A stretch of 52,059 nucleotides of DNA from Anaerolineae bacterium. GTDB lineage: Bacteria; Chloroflexota; Anaerolineae; B4-G1; SLSP01. Of this stretch, positions 7,735-17,171 are shown piece after piece. How positions within the stretch are numbered: the stretch's first letter is position 1; the number at the start of each line of letters is the position of its first letter. Location of the stretch: contig JAFGSL010000119.1 in assembly GCA_016934645.1 (NCBI GenBank), forward strand, positions 1 through 52,059, written 5' to 3'. Position numbers and translations under genes: made by a program. The notes under the pieces were generated by a model. The model had not been told where the DNA came from. It did not search any database and saw only the letters and a list, made by a program, of their open reading frames with translations.

Positions 7735-8473
7735 GAGGCTGCCTCAGGGTTTGGCGCAGAGCCGTGGCGCCGCCGACGATGCAGACGGCGGTCCAGACGG
7801 CCAGGGGTAGGGCCGGATTCCCGTAATTTGCCGCGACGTCGAGGAAGTGTTGCGGCCCGCGTGCATAATCGGCGTTGCCGGTGGCGACGAGTTCCAGGAG
7901 CAGGCTTGTCGTGAAACCGGCAAGCGCCATCCAACGGTAGCGCGGCAGGCGATAGCGTTGCCCGACGAGGTAAAGGACGCCAGTGGGCGAGGCGATGAAG
8001 ATGAGACTCCACCAGTGCGATCCGCCTTTGAGCCACATACACAACCCGCTGGTCAGACCCAACAGAATGGCGTAGCTGAGCATGTGGAGCCAGAAGATTT
8101 TCTTTTCGACGGGCAGGAAGAATGCGTGGCGCACATCGCCGGTGCGCGGCGCGATCCACCAGGCCTTGAGATTGCGTATCAGCACGTTGGCGCCCAGAAA
8201 GTACATGATCCACACCGGCAGGATCATCACACCCCAGAGTGTGATTTCATGTTGAAGTGGATTGACCGGCTCCTGGGTAATGAACGGCCAGGGCCACGTC
8301 CACGAGGGGAACGCCAGCACGCGCACGAAGGGATAAGCCCAGAGAGCCGTAACCGCGAAAAACCCGGCCATCGCGAAATCCCAAAGCCCATCGGCCCACC
8401 ATGCGCGTACTGCGCGCTTGGTGTACTCTTCCAGCGGAACCGCAGGAATTGCGGCAGGATCAGGCGTGTTCAT
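7718..8473 (-). CDS. Multi-pass membrane protein of unknown function
   Basis: This 251-residue protein has about six predicted membrane segments, among them LWDFAMAGFFAVTALWAYPF, ITLWGVMILPVWIMYFLGA and MLSYAILLGLTSGLCMWL. I do not recognise a family. AAGGAGA precedes the ATG by six bases. It is the first gene of a two-gene operon with the winged-helix regulator, which suggests it is the regulated target. Confidence 0.75.
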   Translation of the reverse strand: MNTPDPAAIPAVPLEEYTKRAVRAWWADGLWDFAMAGFFAVTALWAYPFVRVLAFPSWTWPWPFITQEPVNPLQHEITLWGVMILPVWIMYFLGANVLIRNLKAWWIAPRTGDVRHAFFLPVEKKIFWLHMLSYAILLGLTSGLCMWLKGGSHWWSLIFIASPTGVLYLVGQRYRLPRYRWMALAGFTTSLLLELVATGNADYARGPQHFLDVAANYGNPALPLAVWTAVCIVGGATALRQTLRQPHEPAE

Positions 8474-8485
8474 AGCTGTCTCCTT

Positions 8486-8516
8486 GTAAACTGGTTTATG
8501 CTGTAAACTAGTTTAC
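8486..8516. promoter_or_regulatory. Double GTAAAC palindrome, likely operator
   Basis: A perfect 14-bp palindrome GTAAACTAGTTTAC (8503-8516) and a close relative GTAAACTGGTTTA (8486-8498) lie side by side just upstream of the ribosome binding site of the membrane protein gene. This is the expected position for the operator of the regulator encoded by the same operon. Confidence 0.6.
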
Positions 8517-8568
8517 AATGAAATGTGAAACTGTCAAGAGGGGAAATTGAAGACAATGCTGAGAGGGG

Positions 8569-9897
8569 TTACGGCGCGTCGGGGAGCGCGTCAGGGATTT
8601 CATCCGCCAGACGGCGGATGCGTGGGGCTGCGAACGCTATCAGGCTTTCAACCGAGAGGAATAGCCACGAGATGACAAACAACAGGGCAATGCCGCGTCC
8701 TGGGCCAACTCCCAGCCACGTCCCGATGAAGGTTTGGCCAAGCGCCCCGCCTTCACGGAGCAAGGGTTCAAAGACCCGGTCGGCTGCCGGCCCGGCCAAA
8801 ACCTGCGCTAATGGCATGCTAGAGGAGGCGATCATTGCCCGGATAGAAAAGACGCGACCTTGCAAGGACGGGGGCACTTTGGTCTGGAAAACCACCTGGC
8901 TCAGGGCCGCTGCAAACGGGATGCAGAACAGCAGGACGAAACGCCCGGCAGCGATAAAGGGGACGGAGGCGCGCAGTCCGGTAATCAGGTACCCCAGCGA
9001 AGCCAGCGCAATGAACGCAATCACCCCCGGAACCCGGTGCTTTGGCCCGCCCCAGGCGCTCATGACGATCCCGCCGAGCAACATGGCGGCTCCGCCGACC
9101 ATCTGCACGATGCCCATATCGGTCGCGGAGCCAAAGGATAGCACCAGCGGCCCGGCAAGAACCCCGGAAAGGCTCAGAAAGAAATTGACACTGGCGAAAT
9201 ATAACAACAGCCACAGCAAGCCCGGACGTGTGCGCAGGTAGTTCCAGCCCAAAGCCATGTCGGCCAAAAGGGAAGGCTTTTCTTCTGGACCTTTGGCAAC
9301 AAGTGGGCGTGGTTGAGGAATCTGCACCAGCAAGAGTGCGCCGACAGCCACAACGAAGGTCAGCGCATCTATGAGAATGATACCCCGCAGCCCGATCACG
9401 CCATAAAGCGCGCCGGCCAACAGCGGTGTGAGGATTGCCTGAAGGGAGAACCCCATCTGCGCGACGCCGCCGGCGCGGGCCAGGTCCTTTTTGGGCACCA
9501 GCATGGTGGTAGAGGCCATATACGCCGGTTCCTGAAAGGTAGAGAAGATGGTGCTGACGAGCGTCAACAGATAGATGTGCCAGATTTGCAGATCACCCAG
9601 AAAGAGCAAAGCCGCCGTCACGGCGGTTGCAATGGCTGCGCCGCAGTCGCTCAAAATCATCAGCGTGCGCCGGTTGAAACGATCGGCCCAGGATCCGGCA
9701 ATCGGCATCAACACAATTCGCGGTAGGGTAGCAAAAAGGGCGGTGAGTGCAAAGGGGGTGGCCTGCCCGGTGTGCTCGTAAATCCAGACCCCCAGCGCAA
9801 AACCGGTCAGCCCGGAGCCGATGACTGAGATGAACTGGCCGAACCAAATGACCCAGAAGGTTTTCATCGAGTGAGGGGGGGAATCCGGCATGTCCAT
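8569..9897 (-). CDS. MFS exporter (EntS/macrolide-efflux type)
   Basis: This 442-residue protein has twelve membrane segments with the MFS cytoplasmic loop GSWADRFNRRTLMILSD after segment 2. The opening FWVIWFGQFISVIGSGLTGFALGVWIYE is typical of the MFS_3 group, which contains the enterobactin exporter EntS and macrolide efflux proteins. It acts in the cytoplasmic membrane as a proton-coupled exporter; the substrate is unknown. It is followed closely upstream (16 bp) by the ArsR-type regulator, so they probably form one operon. Confidence 0.85.
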   Translation of the reverse strand: MDMPDSPPHSMKTFWVIWFGQFISVIGSGLTGFALGVWIYEHTGQATPFALTALFATLPRIVLMPIAGSWADRFNRRTLMILSDCGAAIATAVTAALLFLGDLQIWHIYLLTLVSTIFSTFQEPAYMASTTMLVPKKDLARAGGVAQMGFSLQAILTPLLAGALYGVIGLRGIILIDALTFVVAVGALLLVQIPQPRPLVAKGPEEKPSLLADMALGWNYLRTRPGLLWLLLYFASVNFFLSLSGVLAGPLVLSFGSATDMGIVQMVGGAAMLLGGIVMSAWGGPKHRVPGVIAFIALASLGYLITGLRASVPFIAAGRFVLLFCIPFAAALSQVVFQTKVPPSLQGRVFSIRAMIASSSMPLAQVLAGPAADRVFEPLLREGGALGQTFIGTWLGVGPGRGIALLFVISWLFLSVESLIAFAAPRIRRLADEIPDALPDAP

Positions 9898-9912
9898 CGC
9901 TGCTTTCTTTCG

Positions 9913-11016
9913 TTAGGACGAAGCCTTGCCCTTGAACCCTTGCAGGCGAGCCGTCAGCGCCTTGAGCGTCTCTTCGTTGATGGAAAAATACTTCATGCTT
10001 TCCTCCTTGCGCATTGAGAGCACGCCGCTGGAAAGCATCAATTGCAGATGGCGCGAAACGGCCGACTGGCTGATGTCCAGGTGATCCACGATCTCCTGCG
10101 CATACAGCTCCTTTCCATCTAAAAGAGAAAGGATTTGCAGTCGCGTCTCGTCTGAGAGGGCTTTGAGCGGAGGGAAAATGTCCTGGATGCGCGGCGTGGC
10201 CTGGGCGTTTTCCTCTTCCGGGGCGCTGCTGGGACGGCAGTTATAGTGGAGAACCAGGGTACGATGGTGTTCATCGGCCATGTCGACTTCTACATACGGG
10301 CCAAGGTAGCAGGAGGGGATGAAAATGATATGTTCAAATTTGTGGATATCGTCCAGCGCTTCGGGGACGCGCCGCCCGGTCACGGTGGTGAAAATGGCGG
10401 CAACGTCATTGCCGTAGTTCTGACGTTGGTGATAATTCACGCTGCGTTCCGCCAGCGGTAGGGATTGCCGGTATTCCTGGCGATAGAACTGCTCCCAGAA
10501 GCGCGTCAATGTCGAAATAAGCTGCGCCTTGTAGTCCAGCGGAGTTCGCAAATAGTACAACACACGCTCAATCTCAGCCTCGGAAAGCCTTTCGCTCAGG
10601 GGTTTTTTGAGAGAGTCCAGCATTTCTTCTGAAAGCTCCGAGGGCAGGGGCTCCCCACGGCAGTCCAGCAGGTTCGTTGCCGCCCCTATCATCATCTCCT
10701 GGACCTCCGCTCTGCTCAGGGATGCCAGCCAGGTGATGAAGGCAGAGAACTCGCTGCGGATCGGATCGTCTGCCGCAAACTGCCGGAGTCGCGCATTCAT
10801 CGGCGGCGATTTGAGGATCAGGGGCAGGGTGACTTTGACGTCGTTCAGGAATGCCGGATCCAACGCGGCGCGTGTCGTGTAGACCCAGGCGTCAAATCCT
10901 TCAAATTCCGGGGCATAGGAGATGTAGGCCAGGGTATTGATCAATATCTCCGGCAGCGAGATGATGAAGTCTATCTTGATCGCGGGCTGTCCTTGAAGCA
11001 GATTCATATTGAGCAT
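9913..11016 (-). CDS. ArsR-family regulator with long N-terminal domain
   Basis: The C-terminal ~90 of 367 residues are an ArsR/SmtB winged helix: LKALSDETRLQILSLL, then HLDISQSAVSRHLQLMLSSG as recognition helix, and RKEESMKYFSI as wing. The N-terminal ~270 residues form an uncharacterised domain rich in helices, possibly a ligand sensor. No metal-binding ELCVCDL motif is seen, so it may sense something other than metals. A strong near-palindrome upstream (11351-11372) is a likely operator. The MFS exporter downstream is the probable target. Confidence 0.8.
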   Translation of the reverse strand: MLNMNLLQGQPAIKIDFIISLPEILINTLAYISYAPEFEGFDAWVYTTRAALDPAFLNDVKVTLPLILKSPPMNARLRQFAADDPIRSEFSAFITWLASLSRAEVQEMMIGAATNLLDCRGEPLPSELSEEMLDSLKKPLSERLSEAEIERVLYYLRTPLDYKAQLISTLTRFWEQFYRQEYRQSLPLAERSVNYHQRQNYGNDVAAIFTTVTGRRVPEALDDIHKFEHIIFIPSCYLGPYVEVDMADEHHRTLVLHYNCRPSSAPEEENAQATPRIQDIFPPLKALSDETRLQILSLLDGKELYAQEIVDHLDISQSAVSRHLQLMLSSGVLSMRKEESMKYFSINEETLKALTARLQGFKGKASS

Positions 11017-11061
11017 ACTCTTTTCCTGTCCCCGTAGTTTTTTGATATGTGAACCGGCGAC

Positions 11062-11259
11062 CTAGTGGGCCGCCGGTTTGTAGTTCGCCTTCAACCGCAA
11101 TCCCAACGAAACTAGCAAGTCGCCCAGCCCGGCGAGCCGGCGCGGCGCATGGTCGCTCTGCGACTTGCGCGTTGCGCGCTCGTTTCGAGCCTCGTCAAGC
11201 AGTCTTTCGTATCGCGCCTGGTTGACCTGCCACATTGTATCATATTTTACCGTTGACAT
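11062..11259 (-). CDS. Small hypothetical protein
   Basis: This 65-residue charged protein (MSTVKYDTMWQVNQ...) has a perfect GAGGAGG site seven bases before its ATG. It contains a run of basic residues in the middle and LGDLLVSLGLRLK at the end. Proteins of this type occur beside regulators in Chloroflexota genomes, to my recollection. It is the first gene behind the palindrome at 11351 and may be cotranscribed with the ArsR gene 45 bp downstream. No function can be assigned. Confidence 0.65.
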   Translation of the reverse strand: MSTVKYDTMWQVNQARYERLLDEARNERATRKSQSDHAPRRLAGLGDLLVSLGLRLKANYKPAAH

Positions 11260-11350
11260 CGCTTGCCTCCTCGTGCAAACTTACTTTGTAGGCGCCTAAG
11301 GCGCCTTTGGAATCTCTTACGATTCAGTTTTGATTCTATGATTATATTAT

Positions 11351-11372
11351 GATATGATTATATAGTCATATC
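11351..11372. promoter_or_regulatory. 22-bp AT-rich near-palindrome, likely ArsR operator
   Basis: GATATGATTAT and TATAGTCATATC are complementary except for one pair. It sits in an AT-rich stretch upstream of the small gene and the ArsR-type regulator. Size and symmetry match ArsR/SmtB operators. Confidence 0.55.
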
Positions 11373-11409
11373 GCTATTTTGTCAAGAGGCAATTTGAAGG
11401 AATTCGAAA

Positions 11410-11485
11410 CACTTCTTACGCTTGCCAACACACAGATCGCAGCACAGATGGCGTCACTGACTTTATGACCAGGTGCGTCGCACCT
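11410..11485. repeat. Dispersed repeat and 15-base palindrome
   Basis: Positions 11410-11428 repeat, inverted, the 19 bases at 7278-7296. At 11471-11485 AGGTGCG-T-CGCACCT is a perfect palindrome that resembles the AGGTGGGACGCACTT end of the element at 7221. The palindrome lies just downstream of the ABC exporter stop and may also end that transcript. It is probably a decayed relative of the same short mobile repeat. Confidence 0.55.
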
Positions 11486-11496
11486 TAATCCAAAAT

Positions 11497-13380
11497 CTAC
11501 GATTCGTTGGCGTTTGGCGCGGTCGTCGCCGCGTCCCCGCGCCAGAGGTGGCGCATTTCTTCGCTGGTTTCGAGCAGCTCATCGAGGCTGCCCTGCGCTT
11601 CGATGCAGCCGTCTTTGAGCACGATGACGTGGTCGGCGCGGCGCAGCGCGACTTTGCGATGCGAGACGGCCAGACACGTAGGCAAGGCGCCATCGGCGCG
11701 GCGCTCGAAGATGCGCTCCCACAGGGCGCGTTCGGTCTCCACGTCCAACGCGCTGGAAAGGTCATCGAAGACCAGCAGCTCCGGCTCGCGGACGAACATT
11801 CGCGCCGCCGCCGTGCGTTGAATCTGCCCGCCGGAGAGCTTGACGCCCTTCGGCCCGATTTTGGTCTCCAACCCCGACTCGAACTCGGCCAGGTCGTATT
11901 CCATCACGGCCATGTGGATGGCGTGCATCACGGCGACCTGGCCGCGGTCCAGTCCCATCAGCACATTGTCGCGCAGCGTGTCGCTGAAGAGGCGCGGCAC
12001 TTGCGCCGTGTAGGCGCAGCGCGGCGGCGTGAACCAATCGTCGAGCCGCTCGACCCGTTCGCCGTTCCAGGCCACCTCGCCGCCGTCCTTGGGCAGCAGG
12101 CCCAGCAGCACGCGCAGCAACGTCGTCTTGCCGGAGCCGACGCGGCCGGTGACCACCGTGAGCGTCCCCGGCTCCAGGTGCAGTGCGATGTCGGCGATGC
12201 CGTTTGTGGAATTGGGGTACGTGTAGGTCAAGCCGGTCACGTCCAGCATGCGCAAGTAGTCTTTTCCGGTTTTTTCGGGATAGACCACGTCCGGGAATTT
12301 GCCGTCGAGGTACACCGGGCTGAACGCCGTAAGCGCCTCCGGCGGCGCGCCTTCCATCAGCCGCCCCATCCGCTCTACCGAGACGCCGATTTGCTTGTAA
12401 CGCGCTACGAGCAGCCCGGTGAATGTGGTCAGCTCGCTGATCCCGCCCAGCAGGAAGACGAAGAGCGAGAAATCGCCGACGGTGAACACGGCGCCTGCGC
12501 CTCCGTCCGCGCGCATGTATTGTCCGGCCAGGAGCAGGATCACGCCGGTGCCCAGGTTGACGGCGTTATGAAAGAGCGATCCCAGAATTGTATTGAACAG
12601 GCGGTCCTTGATCGTCAGTTTTTTGCGCTCTTCGTTGATCTCGTCGAAGTGGCGCAGCACGCTTTCTTCGGAGGTGGCTACCTGGACGGCCTGGACTGCG
12701 CCAAACAACTCCGCGATAAAGCCGGTGACGATGCCGGTAGCTTTGCGGCTGGCGCGGCGGTAGCGCTCGATGCGCTCGGTGGCGCTGTTTGCCAGGACGC
12801 CCACCACCAGAAAGGGAATGATCGCCAGCCCGGCGATGGCCGGGTTGATGATGAGCATTGCGCTCATAGCCACCACCCCAAAGAGCAGCATACCCAGAAT
12901 GTCGTTGACCCACAGCGCAAATAACGAAATCTCGAATACATCCCCGCGAAAGCGGCTGATGGCTTCTCCGGGTGAATCGGGCAGCGCGTTGGCGCCGGGA
13001 CGGCGCAGGATGTGGGTCAGCAGGTTTTTCCGCAGCAGCGTCATGGTATTGACGAAGAACGGCACGTTGGTGCTGATGAGGCCGAAAACGCCGCCCAGGA
13101 CTCCCAACTGGCATACCACCAGAAATGCCACCAACGTCCAGATATTCCAGTCGGCGGCGGCGTCGCCGGTGAGCATATTGAAGAACTCGCGCATGACAAA
13201 GCCGGGAACCTGCCACCCGGCCGTCAGCAGCAGCATGAAACACAAGTTCATCGTCCACAACTTCCAGCGGTAGCGGATCATATCCAAAATGACACGCCAT
13301 GCCGGCAGCGTTGGAATCTTCTTCTCCGATTCGGTTGGGTTTGTGTTGTCAGATTTCATAGACATCTTTTGGTCAGGCAT
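11497..13380 (-). CDS. ABC exporter half, degenerate Walker B
   Basis: This 627-residue fusion of six membrane segments and a nucleotide-binding domain has Walker [10 protein letters not shown] (near residue 410), a normal signature LSGGQIQR (near 513) and an H-loop AVSH. Walker B reads [12 protein letters not shown]: the catalytic Glu is Asp. The downstream-encoded partner has the reverse defect, which is the hallmark of heterodimeric exporters such as TM287/288. The first ATG at 13380 has no Shine-Dalgarno; the third in-frame ATG (13359) is an alternative. Substrate unknown; multidrug or peptide export is likely. Confidence 0.88.
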   Translation of the reverse strand: MPDQKMSMKSDNTNPTESEKKIPTLPAWRVILDMIRYRWKLWTMNLCFMLLLTAGWQVPGFVMREFFNMLTGDAAADWNIWTLVAFLVVCQLGVLGGVFGLISTNVPFFVNTMTLLRKNLLTHILRRPGANALPDSPGEAISRFRGDVFEISLFALWVNDILGMLLFGVVAMSAMLIINPAIAGLAIIPFLVVGVLANSATERIERYRRASRKATGIVTGFIAELFGAVQAVQVATSEESVLRHFDEINEERKKLTIKDRLFNTILGSLFHNAVNLGTGVILLLAGQYMRADGGAGAVFTVGDFSLFVFLLGGISELTTFTGLLVARYKQIGVSVERMGRLMEGAPPEALTAFSPVYLDGKFPDVVYPEKTGKDYLRMLDVTGLTYTYPNSTNGIADIALHLEPGTLTVVTGRVGSGKTTLLRVLLGLLPKDGGEVAWNGERVERLDDWFTPPRCAYTAQVPRLFSDTLRDNVLMGLDRGQVAVMHAIHMAVMEYDLAEFESGLETKIGPKGVKLSGGQIQRTAAARMFVREPELLVFDDLSSALDVETERALWERIFERRADGALPTCLAVSHRKVALRRADHVIVLKDGCIEAQGSLDELLETSEEMRHLWRGDAATTAPNANES

Positions 13381-13468
13381 CGAATGAAGGAGGTGAAGCC
13401 GGAAACTGGGAACTGGTCATTCGTAATCCGTAACTCTAGTTCCGCAGATTCGCAGATTCGTGATTCAT

Positions 13469-15214
13469 CTACGCCAGCACTTCCTCCAACCCTGTCTGTA
13501 GCAGATGATAGAGGTGCGAGTTCGCATCCGTCGCCAGGCGCGCGCGGTCGCCGTGTTCGATCACAGCGCCGTCTTGCAAGATCATGATCTCGTCGGCGCG
13601 CCGGACGGTGCCCAGGCGGTGGGCAATGATGATGGCGGTGCGATCCTTCAGTAGTTTGTCCACCGCGCGTTCGATGAGCTGCTCCGTCGCCGGGTCGAGG
13701 CGCGACGAAGCCTCGTCCAGAATCACCAGGCCAGGGTCGCGCAGGAAGATGCGCGTGAACGCCAGCAGTTGTGCCTCCCCTGCCGAAAGGCCACGCCCGC
13801 CGGTTTCCAGCTTGGTGTCTAACCCTTCCGGCAGACTGTTGTACCAGTCGGCCAGCTCCAGTTCAGTGATGACGGCCTGGATACGTTCGTCGGAAATAGT
13901 GTGGTCGAAAAACGTGAGGTTGTCGCGGACGGTCGCTTGAAAGAGCTGCACATCTTGCGTGACCATCGCTACGCGCCCGCGCAGCGCCTTGAGGTGCGCG
14001 TCGCGGATGTCCACGCCGTCCAGCCGGATCACCCCCTGGCGTGGGTCGTAGAGGCGGAAGATCAGGCGCGCCAGCGTTGTCTTACCGCTGCCGGTGCGTC
14101 CAAGCAGACCCAGCGCCTTGCCCGGTTCGAGATGAAAGGCCACAGCCTTGAGCACCGGCTCGTCCTCGGCGTAGGCAAACGAGACGCCGTCGAAGTGCAG
14201 GGCCAGCGGACCGTCGGGGATGGTGGCACCGGGACCGTCGGCGATTTTGTTGTTAATGGCACGCAACTCTGCCAGCCGTTCTGTGGCGGCGCCGATGTTT
14301 TGCAGGCTTTCAGCCTGCCGGGTCAGCTCGTTGATGGGCCTGCCCAGCAGATTGACATAGTGGATGATGAGAAACGCCGTCCCGATCGTGATCAAGTCGG
14401 CGCGGATGAGCAGGTAACTGCTGATCAACGCCATCGTCTGTCCCAGCATCACCAGCCCGGTGCCGACCGACTCCACCCAAAAGTACATCCGGTAAGTTTT
14501 CCGCCAGTGTCCCAGATTGTTGTAAGCCAACTGGTACAACCCGCGCAACACAAAATCCACCGCGCCGCTGGAGCGGACATCCTCCGTGCCCGAGAGCCGT
14601 TCTTCGAGATAGCCGAATAACTCTGCCGTGGACTCACGGAACGCCTTCTGGTAGGGTACGGCCAGTTCGCGCACCTGATTGAGCGCGAACAGCGCGACAA
14701 CCGAAAGCAGGCCAAAGGCCACTCCCAGCCGCCAGTCTTCCAACGACAGCGCCGCAAGGATGCCGACCAACAGGAGGATGTTGCCGACGACGCGGATGAC
14801 GAGCTGCGAGAAGAAATTGGAAATCTCCAACACATCGCCGTCAATACGCTCGATGAGCTTGCCGGGGGGCATGTTGTTGTGAAATGTCATATCGAGATAG
14901 ATGCAGTGTCGCGCTATCTCTCCGCGCAGTGCGTTGGTGGCCGTCCAGGCGACCACCTCGCCGAAATAGGAAGCGCCGATGGCAATTCCCTGTTGGGTCA
15001 GCGCCAGGCTGATGTAGACGACGGCCCATACCAACAGCGTCCGGGTGGCGGCGCCGGCCTGCGCCGCATCAATGAACTGGCGCATAATCTGTGGATTGAA
15101 AACCTGCATGCCGATGCTGGTCAACAGCAACACCGCCAGCGTCGCAAAGCGCACTTTTTGGGTTTGGATGTGGCGCGCCAACAGATCCCAATACTGTTTT
15201 AGGGGAATTTTCAT
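13469..15214 (-). CDS. ABC exporter half, degenerate signature
   Basis: This 581-residue exporter half has six membrane segments, Walker A GRTGSGKTT (near 371), Walker B LVILDEASSRLD with the catalytic Glu (near 493) and H-loop IIAHR. Its signature is LSAGEAQ instead of LSGGQ. Combined with the partner at 11497, one normal and one degenerate ATP site form. GGAGGTGTT lies just before the ATG at 15214; the 44 residues reading further upstream lack a site. Transcription runs from here into the partner gene 88 bp downstream. Confidence 0.9.
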   Translation of the reverse strand: MKIPLKQYWDLLARHIQTQKVRFATLAVLLLTSIGMQVFNPQIMRQFIDAAQAGAATRTLLVWAVVYISLALTQQGIAIGASYFGEVVAWTATNALRGEIARHCIYLDMTFHNNMPPGKLIERIDGDVLEISNFFSQLVIRVVGNILLLVGILAALSLEDWRLGVAFGLLSVVALFALNQVRELAVPYQKAFRESTAELFGYLEERLSGTEDVRSSGAVDFVLRGLYQLAYNNLGHWRKTYRMYFWVESVGTGLVMLGQTMALISSYLLIRADLITIGTAFLIIHYVNLLGRPINELTRQAESLQNIGAATERLAELRAINNKIADGPGATIPDGPLALHFDGVSFAYAEDEPVLKAVAFHLEPGKALGLLGRTGSGKTTLARLIFRLYDPRQGVIRLDGVDIRDAHLKALRGRVAMVTQDVQLFQATVRDNLTFFDHTISDERIQAVITELELADWYNSLPEGLDTKLETGGRGLSAGEAQLLAFTRIFLRDPGLVILDEASSRLDPATEQLIERAVDKLLKDRTAIIIAHRLGTVRRADEIMILQDGAVIEHGDRARLATDANSHLYHLLQTGLEEVLA

Positions 15215-15340
15215 AACACCTCCGGCGCAAAACCGTGCGGCACATCCTATCGCGACGCGCGCAAGACAATCGGGAATCGACTTTCCATTATCCCCAAAAA
15301 CCGGCATTTGCCAAGTCGCGTGAAACGTGAAAGTTTGGGG

Positions 15341-15368
15341 TTGCATTTTTTTTGGCCGGTGCTATAAT
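15341..15368 (+). promoter_or_regulatory. Promoter of the tRNA-Val gene
   Basis: A -35 TTGCAT (15341-15346) and a perfect -10 TATAAT (15363-15368) are spaced by 16 bases. The expected start is a few bases before the tRNA 5' end at 15376. Confidence 0.8.
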
Positions 15369-15374
15369 GACCCG

Positions 15375-15449
<75 letters not shown>

Positions 15450-15637
15450 CCTGTAACTGTCCAAGCCTCATAAAATCCGATCTACACACACCATGGGGCT
15501 TGCAGTTGAAAAACTTCTTCGACCACCGGCATCATAGCTATGTGCCTTCCTGATCAAAAAAAACGCCCTGTGAAAATTAGGTATCCAACAGAATGGATTA
15601 GATTCACAAGGCCATCTCAACAGGAGGACTCATAACA

Positions 15638-16573
15638 ATGAACACACTTACACTCAATCGCGTTTTCGAAGGCTATCTACTGCACCTGGAGGCCAAACGC
15701 CTCAGCCATAACACCATCAACACCTACACCTATGCCTTTAACAAACTCACCCAGGTCATACCAGGAGAAGCAACCTTTACCTCGATCACCACGGACCAAA
15801 TCGCCGCGTGCCTGGCCCTGCAATCGCAGCTCTCCAATAAAACACTGCTCAACGTCCACGCTGCCCTTTCCGCCTTCTGGAGCTGGGCCGTTGTTCAGGG
15901 ATTTGCCGGCGCCAACCCTGTCGAATCTATAGCCAGGCCCAGGCCGGAGAAGCGCGAGATCATCCCCTTCACCCGCGATGACGTCCTCGCCCTGTTACGT
16001 GCCTGCGATCATACCCGGTCCTATAGCCGGCCAGGAAAACGCGAGTGCGCCAACAGTCGCCCTAGCGCCTTACGCGATCGGACCATCATCTTGCTGCTCC
16101 TGGATACCGGCCTGCGTGCATCCGAACTATGCACCTTGCGCATCCATGACGTGGACCTCACGAACCGCTACGTTGTTGTCCAGGGGAAAGGCAACAACGA
16201 ACGTTTACTGCCCATAGACGCGACAACCTCACAAACGATCTGGAAGTATCTCTCCGGTCGTGAGGATCAGGATCGCGAACGACTCGACGACCCCCTTTTC
16301 GTCACGTCAGAACGTAATCCCCTCGATCGTCAGCAGCTCCGCCATATCCTGGACCATCTCGGTACGCGCGCCGCGATCCGCAGCGTCCATCCCCACCGCT
16401 TTCGCCATACGTTCGCCATCACCTACCTGCGCAACGGCGGCGACATCTACACCCTACAACGCTGCCTTGGACACACCACCCTCGATATGGTCAAGCGCTA
16501 CCTCTCTATCGCCCAATCCGACGTGCAGGCCGCCCACCGTCGCGCTTCGCCTGTAGCCAACTGGAAACTCTAA
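15638..16573 (+). CDS. Tyrosine recombinase / integrase
   Basis: This 311-residue protein has an N-terminal core-binding domain (about residues 1-100) and a catalytic domain with Arg160 (TGLRASEL), Lys185, His253-x-x-Arg256 (HRFRHT), His279 (LGHTT) and Tyr288 (KRYL). All required residues are present. AGGAGG precedes the ATG. It reads rightward, opposite to all other genes of the element, and lies next to the tRNA-Val 3' end, as expected for the integrase of a tRNA-targeted element. A XerC/D-like host function is the alternative. Confidence 0.88.
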   Translation: MNTLTLNRVFEGYLLHLEAKRLSHNTINTYTYAFNKLTQVIPGEATFTSITTDQIAACLALQSQLSNKTLLNVHAALSAFWSWAVVQGFAGANPVESIARPRPEKREIIPFTRDDVLALLRACDHTRSYSRPGKRECANSRPSALRDRTIILLLLDTGLRASELCTLRIHDVDLTNRYVVVQGKGNNERLLPIDATTSQTIWKYLSGREDQDRERLDDPLFVTSERNPLDRQQLRHILDHLGTRAAIRSVHPHRFRHTFAITYLRNGGDIYTLQRCLGHTTLDMVKRYLSIAQSDVQAAHRRASPVANWKL

Positions 16574-16654
16574 CGCAAAAACGGCGGATCGCATCACGAA
16601 CCGCCGCCGTCCAATTGGCTGACACTCGGCTTCAGACCTTTCCAGGCAGATCCC

Positions 16655-16873
16655 CTATAATTGCGCGACTATTTGCACAGGGACGGGGACCTGATTTCCA
16701 CCAATGATCACAAATGCGCATACCTGGCAGTGCGTCTTCTGGCATGCCTGCGTTAACAATTCCAGACATGCTTCGGCGCGCTGGATGCGGTCAGCATCAA
16801 TGACCGCCTGGGCATCTTGCAAGATGAGGTTTTCACCTGACTCTGGTGCCTGTTTCTGAATTGTATCGTCCAT
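16655..16873 (-). CDS. Small phage protein, 72 aa
   Basis: The frame starts MDDTIQKQAPE at an ATG preceded by GGAGG about ten bases upstream. Residues 45-60 contain CQKTHCQVCAFVII, a possible metal-binding or disulphide cluster. It is the last gene of the late operon. The gap 16574-16654 downstream holds only an imperfect ACGGCGG/CCGCCGT stem. Function unknown. Confidence 0.6.
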   Translation of the reverse strand: MDDTIQKQAPESGENLILQDAQAVIDADRIQRAEACLELLTQACQKTHCQVCAFVIIGGNQVPVPVQIVAQL

Positions 16874-16901
16874 TACATATATTCCTCCGTATAGCGTTGA
16901 C

Positions 16902-17162
16902 TCACTCGAATTTACTGTCTCCAATTTCAAACGCCTCTGCAGCGTCCAGCGCCGCTTGTTGTTCCTCATACCGCAAACTCATTTGTGTGAGCGTTTGCGG
17001 TATGAGCGTCTCGATAATCCAGTCCAGTCGTTGTTGGTTAGTTTGACTGCTATGATTAGGATTGTAGAGCATTGACACATTAAGAAGGACATTGGTTGCC
17101 TTAGTGTTGTCAACAGTTTTCGATGCGGTGAGCGTTGCAATTGCTAGTGTAAGTGTAGCCAT
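16902..17162 (-). CDS. Small phage protein, 86 aa
   Basis: GGAGG lies just before the ATG, followed by MATLTLAIATLTASKTVDNT. The rest is helical and charged (RLDWIIETLIPQTLTQMSLRYEEQQAALDAAEAFE). It sits directly downstream of the tail fibre gene, where fibre assembly chaperones are often found. That role is only a suggestion. Confidence 0.65.
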   Translation of the reverse strand: MATLTLAIATLTASKTVDNTKATNVLLNVSMLYNPNHSSQTNQQRLDWIIETLIPQTLTQMSLRYEEQQAALDAAEAFEIGDSKFE

Positions 17163-17171
17163 TTTTACCTC

